In this document: positions 53,613 to 56,639 of the stretch, one piece after another
Numbering within the stretch: the stretch's first letter is position 1
Layout of the letters: every line of letters starts with the position of its first letter
Assembly (NCBI GenBank): GCA_029856435.1
Contig: JAHQXB010000176.1
Coordinates: 1-56,639, forward strand
Reading direction: 5' to 3'
Length of the DNA: 56,639 nucleotides
Source of the DNA: Candidatus Jordarchaeia archaeon
Lineage (GTDB): Archaea; Asgardarchaeota; Jordiarchaeia; Jordiarchaeales; Jordiarchaeaceae
Program-made: the position numbers and the translations under genes
The notes under the pieces: generated by a model
What the model was told of the DNA's origin: nothing
Seen by the model: only the letters and a program-made list of their open reading frames with translations
Database searches by the model: none

Positions 53613-56177
53613 TTACGGTCTTCTAAGCACAACCACTGTAGCCGCCACAACTATTATCAAAACTAGAGCAGCGATTCCGCCCCACAACAAATTCGATGAA
53701 GCCTGCTGGCCGGAAACAGCTTGCCCAAGGCCCACCACTGTGAAGTAGTTTGCCAATGCCTGATAGTAGGGCAACATAATCAAGTAAATAGTCTGCGCAA
53801 GTGTGTACACTGGAACAGATATGTTACCCTTCTCTTGGCTTTGATTTGATGAATTTAGAATTTCATCGTCATAGAAGAAGTCTGGGTGAAGCATATCCTT
53901 ACTATACCAGTTAAGTAGCATATCATCAAAGTGGTAGGAGGTCTCATTATTGGTGTTACCGTAGGGTAAGCAGCTCCAAGACTTGACCTTTCCATCCTCC
54001 CACGTTGTAACCATTTCGAATGATTCTCCACCATAGCAGTACCAGAGACCAGTGGTTGAATCGAATTGTCCATAGTGCGGGTTCAGACAACCGTAAGGTT
54101 CACCTGAGGTCCCATTCAGACCCACTATTGTAGTACCTCTAACTACAATGTGAACATTGCCCCAATATACTCCGGTAGCATTTCCATACTTGGATATCAT
54201 CCAGTTAACCGTAGCATTCAAAGTAGTGACAGCCGCATCTTGGCTGCTTGGAGGTGTTCTGCTTGTATTCTCACACCAGAGTTGGAACACGGTCATAGCG
54301 GTTTGATTAGTAGCATACTTATCCCAACTTTTGAGTAGGTGTATGGTTTCATTAAGTGTTTCATTGCCCAGACCAAATACATGGTCGGGTAGCATATCTA
54401 TGTAGTCGGTTGCTATGTAGTAGACTGAACTGTTACCCGCGATTCCCAGAAAATCATCAGCAGAGACTGAGCCCGGTCCGCCTGAAGCAAGACCATCTAG
54501 TATGTAGAACATGTTATATCCTCTTGTGTAATTGCTCATAGCTCGGTAGTATCCACCACCAGATTGGTAGGTGTAGTGATTTACTAAGTATCTTGGGAAG
54601 GGATTGGTTTCATTTGTTTTTGTGATGTTGTTTGGCTGGGTGGTTATGTTCCAACATTGAATGTTGCAGTTTTGCATCCATCCGCTCTCGGGGTCTTCCT
54701 CCATTGGTAGGTTGCCGAAGGATATGAATTCTCCCCAGTCGGTGGTGGTGTTCCATCCCGGCACTGCCAAGTTCCAGTTCCACATATCATTCCTTTGTGG
54801 GCACATTGCGTTCCAAACATAGAAGGTTTCATTGTATTTGGTTGCCACCATATAGTTGAATATGCCTACTCCCAGAAGGGACATAGCTTCCTTCCACTGT
54901 GTGATGTTTTGTGCAGTGTTCATAAGGTAGAACTGTTCCACGCCAGTCCATTGCCCGCTTGTGGAATAGTTTACTGCAAGTGCGTAGTGTGCTGTCTCAT
55001 TTATGGTTAGTAGGACTCCGTGATGGGAATAGTATGTGGGTAAATCTTGAATCATTACACCTATTCCGGGGACTAGTACTGGCAGTTTTATTACTTCTTT
55101 TGTGAGGGGAACCCAGGAACCATTGTAGTAGTACTTGGTGTTGGTAGAGTCTAATCTTTCTATCCAAACGTCCATAGTGTCGGGCTGGTTAACTGTTGAC
55201 ATCCAAGCAAGATACTCGTTGTGCCCAATCCCTATGAAGGGCAGCCCATAAAAGATTACTCCATGCACATTTAATTCGGGTAGTGTGCCCTCCGCTGGCG
55301 CCATTAGGTGGGCCTCGTGCCATTGGGTGATTCCATCCCATTCTAAGTGGGGATCAGCACCCAAAATGGGATAACCAGTGGTAGAAAGGCTTCCATTCAC
55401 AAGATACTCGTTGCTCCCCTTATCTAACAGTCCAGAAGAACCTAATGAGGGAGGCATTGGAACCGGCCCTAGGTGATGTTGTTGGAGATATGTTTCGACA
55501 TCCCAGCCTAAAGCGTTTAGTGTGCCCTCTGCTGTTAGCCAGCTTCCAATGTCTTCTGCGAATAGAAAGTTGATGAGGGCGGCCATTGAGGCTATGTCTT
55601 CTCCTGTTACTGGTGCGTTTTGCTTTATCCATGAGGGTAAGGTGTTCCAGTGTTCGTAGAGGTAATAGTTGATGCCAGCGGCGAATGGTTCTATCATTAT
55701 TTCTCTCATTGTTTGATTTATCTTGAGGTATTGTGAGTGGCTTACTGGAATCTTCAATTTCCACAGTAAACCGTCGCTCATAGAGTTATCCAAATCATAA
55801 GGAGTGATTATTCCTTGGGATCTGAACTTGTAGCCTGGATACCAGGTGTTATTGTATTTGTCGTATCCGAATGTTGCTGATAGTCTGCCTTTTGCTGTGA
55901 TGAGGTTTAACATTAGTAGTTCGATGCCGTCTACTGCCTGGGCATATCCATGGCCGAAGAAGGTGTCTGCCTGAGTTGTTCCATTAATGTGCGGGATACC
56001 GTAGATGTCCCAGATGATGGTTACATTTCTTCCGGTTTGCTTAGCGGTGTTTTCTTGGACGGCTAGAAGGTTTAGAGATCCGGCGGTGTTTGATGTGGCT
56101 AGGGTGATGCCTGTTAATAGTATCATGCTGATGAAAAGAGCGGCTATGGAGAAGGACAACATTTTCTTCTTTTGCAA
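53613..56177 (-). CDS. Penicillin-amidase-family hydrolase, membrane anchored
   Basis: An 854-residue Ntn-hydrolase of the penicillin acylase family. An N-terminal hydrophobic signal/anchor covers 7-28; DIYGIPHINGTTQADTFFGHGYAQAVD is the family start. The self-processing nucleophile is Ser255 in DKG-SNEYLVNG, with ILGADPHLEWDGITQWHEAHL following. Many Asn-x-Ser/Thr sites fit an exported, glycosylated protein, and one C-terminal membrane segment ends LIIVVAATVVVLRRP. It probably hydrolyses amides outside the cell (acyl-homoserine lactones, acylated amino acids or peptides). TTG 56177 is used with GGAGGAG upstream. Confidence 0.9.
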   Translation of the reverse strand: MQKKKMLSFSIAALFISMILLTGITLATSNTAGSLNLLAVQENTAKQTGRNVTIIWDIYGIPHINGTTQADTFFGHGYAQAVDGIELLMLNLITAKGRLSATFGYDKYNNTWYPGYKFRSQGIITPYDLDNSMSDGLLWKLKIPVSHSQYLKINQTMREIMIEPFAAGINYYLYEHWNTLPSWIKQNAPVTGEDIASMAALINFLFAEDIGSWLTAEGTLNALGWDVETYLQQHHLGPVPMPPSLGSSGLLDKGSNEYLVNGSLSTTGYPILGADPHLEWDGITQWHEAHLMAPAEGTLPELNVHGVIFYGLPFIGIGHNEYLAWMSTVNQPDTMDVWIERLDSTNTKYYYNGSWVPLTKEVIKLPVLVPGIGVMIQDLPTYYSHHGVLLTINETAHYALAVNYSTSGQWTGVEQFYLMNTAQNITQWKEAMSLLGVGIFNYMVATKYNETFYVWNAMCPQRNDMWNWNLAVPGWNTTTDWGEFISFGNLPMEEDPESGWMQNCNIQCWNITTQPNNITKTNETNPFPRYLVNHYTYQSGGGYYRAMSNYTRGYNMFYILDGLASGGPGSVSADDFLGIAGNSSVYYIATDYIDMLPDHVFGLGNETLNETIHLLKSWDKYATNQTAMTVFQLWCENTSRTPPSSQDAAVTTLNATVNWMISKYGNATGVYWGNVHIVVRGTTIVGLNGTSGEPYGCLNPHYGQFDSTTGLWYCYGGESFEMVTTWEDGKVKSWSCLPYGNTNNETSYHFDDMLLNWYSKDMLHPDFFYDDEILNSSNQSQEKGNISVPVYTLAQTIYLIMLPYYQALANYFTVVGLGQAVSGQQASSNLLWGGIAALVLIIVVAATVVVLRRP

Positions 56178-56221
56178 TCTCTCCTACTCCTCCATAAGTT
56201 TGAATAGTCTCTAATCTTTCT

Positions 56222-56240
56222 CTATTATAAACTTTTTTCC
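56222..56240 (-). promoter_or_regulatory. BRE/TATA promoter of the penicillin-amidase-family gene
   Basis: On the minus strand: GGAAAAAA followed by GTTTATAATAGA, about 50 bases before the start. Element copy D is inserted about 11 bases upstream of the BRE. Confidence 0.5.
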
Positions 56241-56241
56241 G

Positions 56242-56368
56242 CGCTTTGCGAGGTGATGTAGAATAGTTCGGTCACGCCTCAAAAATGAGCGTTTATAAAG
56301 TTCCTTTCGTGATTTAGAGCCTTAGGAGGGAAACGGAACCAAATAAATCTACATCGCCCGCTTTGCGA
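56242..56368 (-). mobile_element. Miniature inverted-repeat element family 1, copy D
   Basis: A 107 bp element at 56252-56358 flanked by exact 10-bp repeats CGCTTTGCGA (56242-56251 and 56359-56368). In minus-strand reading it starts GGCGATGTAGATTTATTTGG, has the core AAGGCTCTAAATCACGAAAG and a TTTATAAACG box, and ends TATTCTACATCACC. It is oriented so that the internal TATA-like box points to the penicillin-amidase-family gene. Confidence 0.9.
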
Positions 56369-56639
56369 CGAAGTTCAGCTCAATGTTTAGTGGCGGTATT
56401 CTTGCAAATTTTCCCTTATTTTTTAGGCAAGGCTTCCAGTTTTAATAAAGCCCGGCAATTTTGGGGTGTTAAAACCGCTATTTAGAAAGTTTGTTAACTT
56501 AAACTGTTAACGTTAAAGAAAACCCATTAAATCTACTATTTAAAAGCAGCCATACACATGTGTCGTGTAGCCGATTCCGGCCAAAGCCCGGAATGCGGGA
56601 AGTTTGAAAAGGTCAAAAGGGGGGCAGGGCCGCAATTGG
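56369..56639. other. Window end, possible start of a truncated gene
   Basis: About 190 AT-rich bases precede an open frame from ATG 56558 to the window end (MCRVADSGQSPECGKFEKVK...). A TATA-like CTATTTAAAAGC lies about 17 bases before the ATG. The 27 visible residues include two cysteines; no family is recognised. Confidence 0.3.

Noticed and set aside
1..56639. CRISPR array or cas genes
   Set aside because: No regularly spaced direct repeats and no Cas-like proteins; the repeats present are dispersed elements with inverted ends.

Overview
The window looks like one archaeal chromosome segment of moderate GC. It carries archaeal-type families (DUF35 proteins beside thiolases, ADP-forming acetyl-CoA synthetase alpha, indolepyruvate:ferredoxin oxidoreductase, DUF134, DUF166, DUF2284, a split methylmalonyl-CoA mutase, PdxS/PdxT). 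Genes often start with TTG or GTG behind GGAGG or GGTGAT ribosome sites, and BRE/TATA-like promoters are visible. The gene set would suit a heterotrophic, anaerobic Bathyarchaeia-like lineage, but this cannot be proved here. No rRNA, tRNA or CRISPR array was found.

Layout. 1-0.7 kb: a truncated gene end and an SCP2-like protein. 0.9-5.9 kb (minus): a CoA-transferase-like alpha/beta pair, an MFE-2-type short-chain dehydrogenase, a DUF35 protein and the methylmalonyl-CoA mutase large chain. 6.9-13.3 kb (plus, divergent): DUF35, thiolase, a second CoA-transferase-like pair, acyl-CoA ligase and a nitronate-monooxygenase-family flavoprotein. 13.4-18.4 kb: hydroxyacid dehydrogenase, iorA, iorB, acdA, a 2-oxoacid-to-acid operon that would yield ATP. 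18.4-20.8 kb: repeats, a dead hicB and a second SDR. 20.8-28 kb: P-type ATPase, unusual thiolase, DUF2284, ACT protein, paaK. 28-34 kb: corrinoid protein, non-pyrrolysine MttB-like methyltransferase, two enoyl-CoA hydratases, an amino acid dehydrogenase. 34-43 kb: DUF255 protein, M28 peptidase homologue, acyl-CoA dehydrogenase with a C-terminal winged-helix-like extension, and a winged-helix/Fe-S protein. 43-48.6 kb: NUDIX, PLP enzyme, TldD-like protein, pdxST, DUF134 regulator. 49.6-56.2 kb: acyl-CoA dehydrogenase, AhpD-like protein, a TnpB/omega-RNA relic, DUF166, an Lrp-like regulator with a cysteine tail, and a membrane-anchored penicillin-amidase-family hydrolase.

How the genes fit. Two themes dominate. 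The first is activation and breakdown of acyl-CoA or cyclic acyl-CoA compounds: ligase, dehydrogenases, hydratases, SDRs, thiolases with DUF35 partners, and CoA-transferase/hydrolase pairs, with propionyl-CoA feeding a mutase. The combination of IpdA/IpdB-like, IpdC-like and SDR genes recalls the actinobacterial steroid C/D-ring pathway. The second is amino-acid fermentation: peptidases, amino acid dehydrogenase, IOR and ADP-forming synthetase.

The most clear-cut new structure is a family of 107-108 bp miniature inverted-repeat elements. Three copies have exact 10-bp target duplications, and an older copy lies directly next to one of them. A second, AT-rich 136 bp element has a 5-bp target duplication and two relics.
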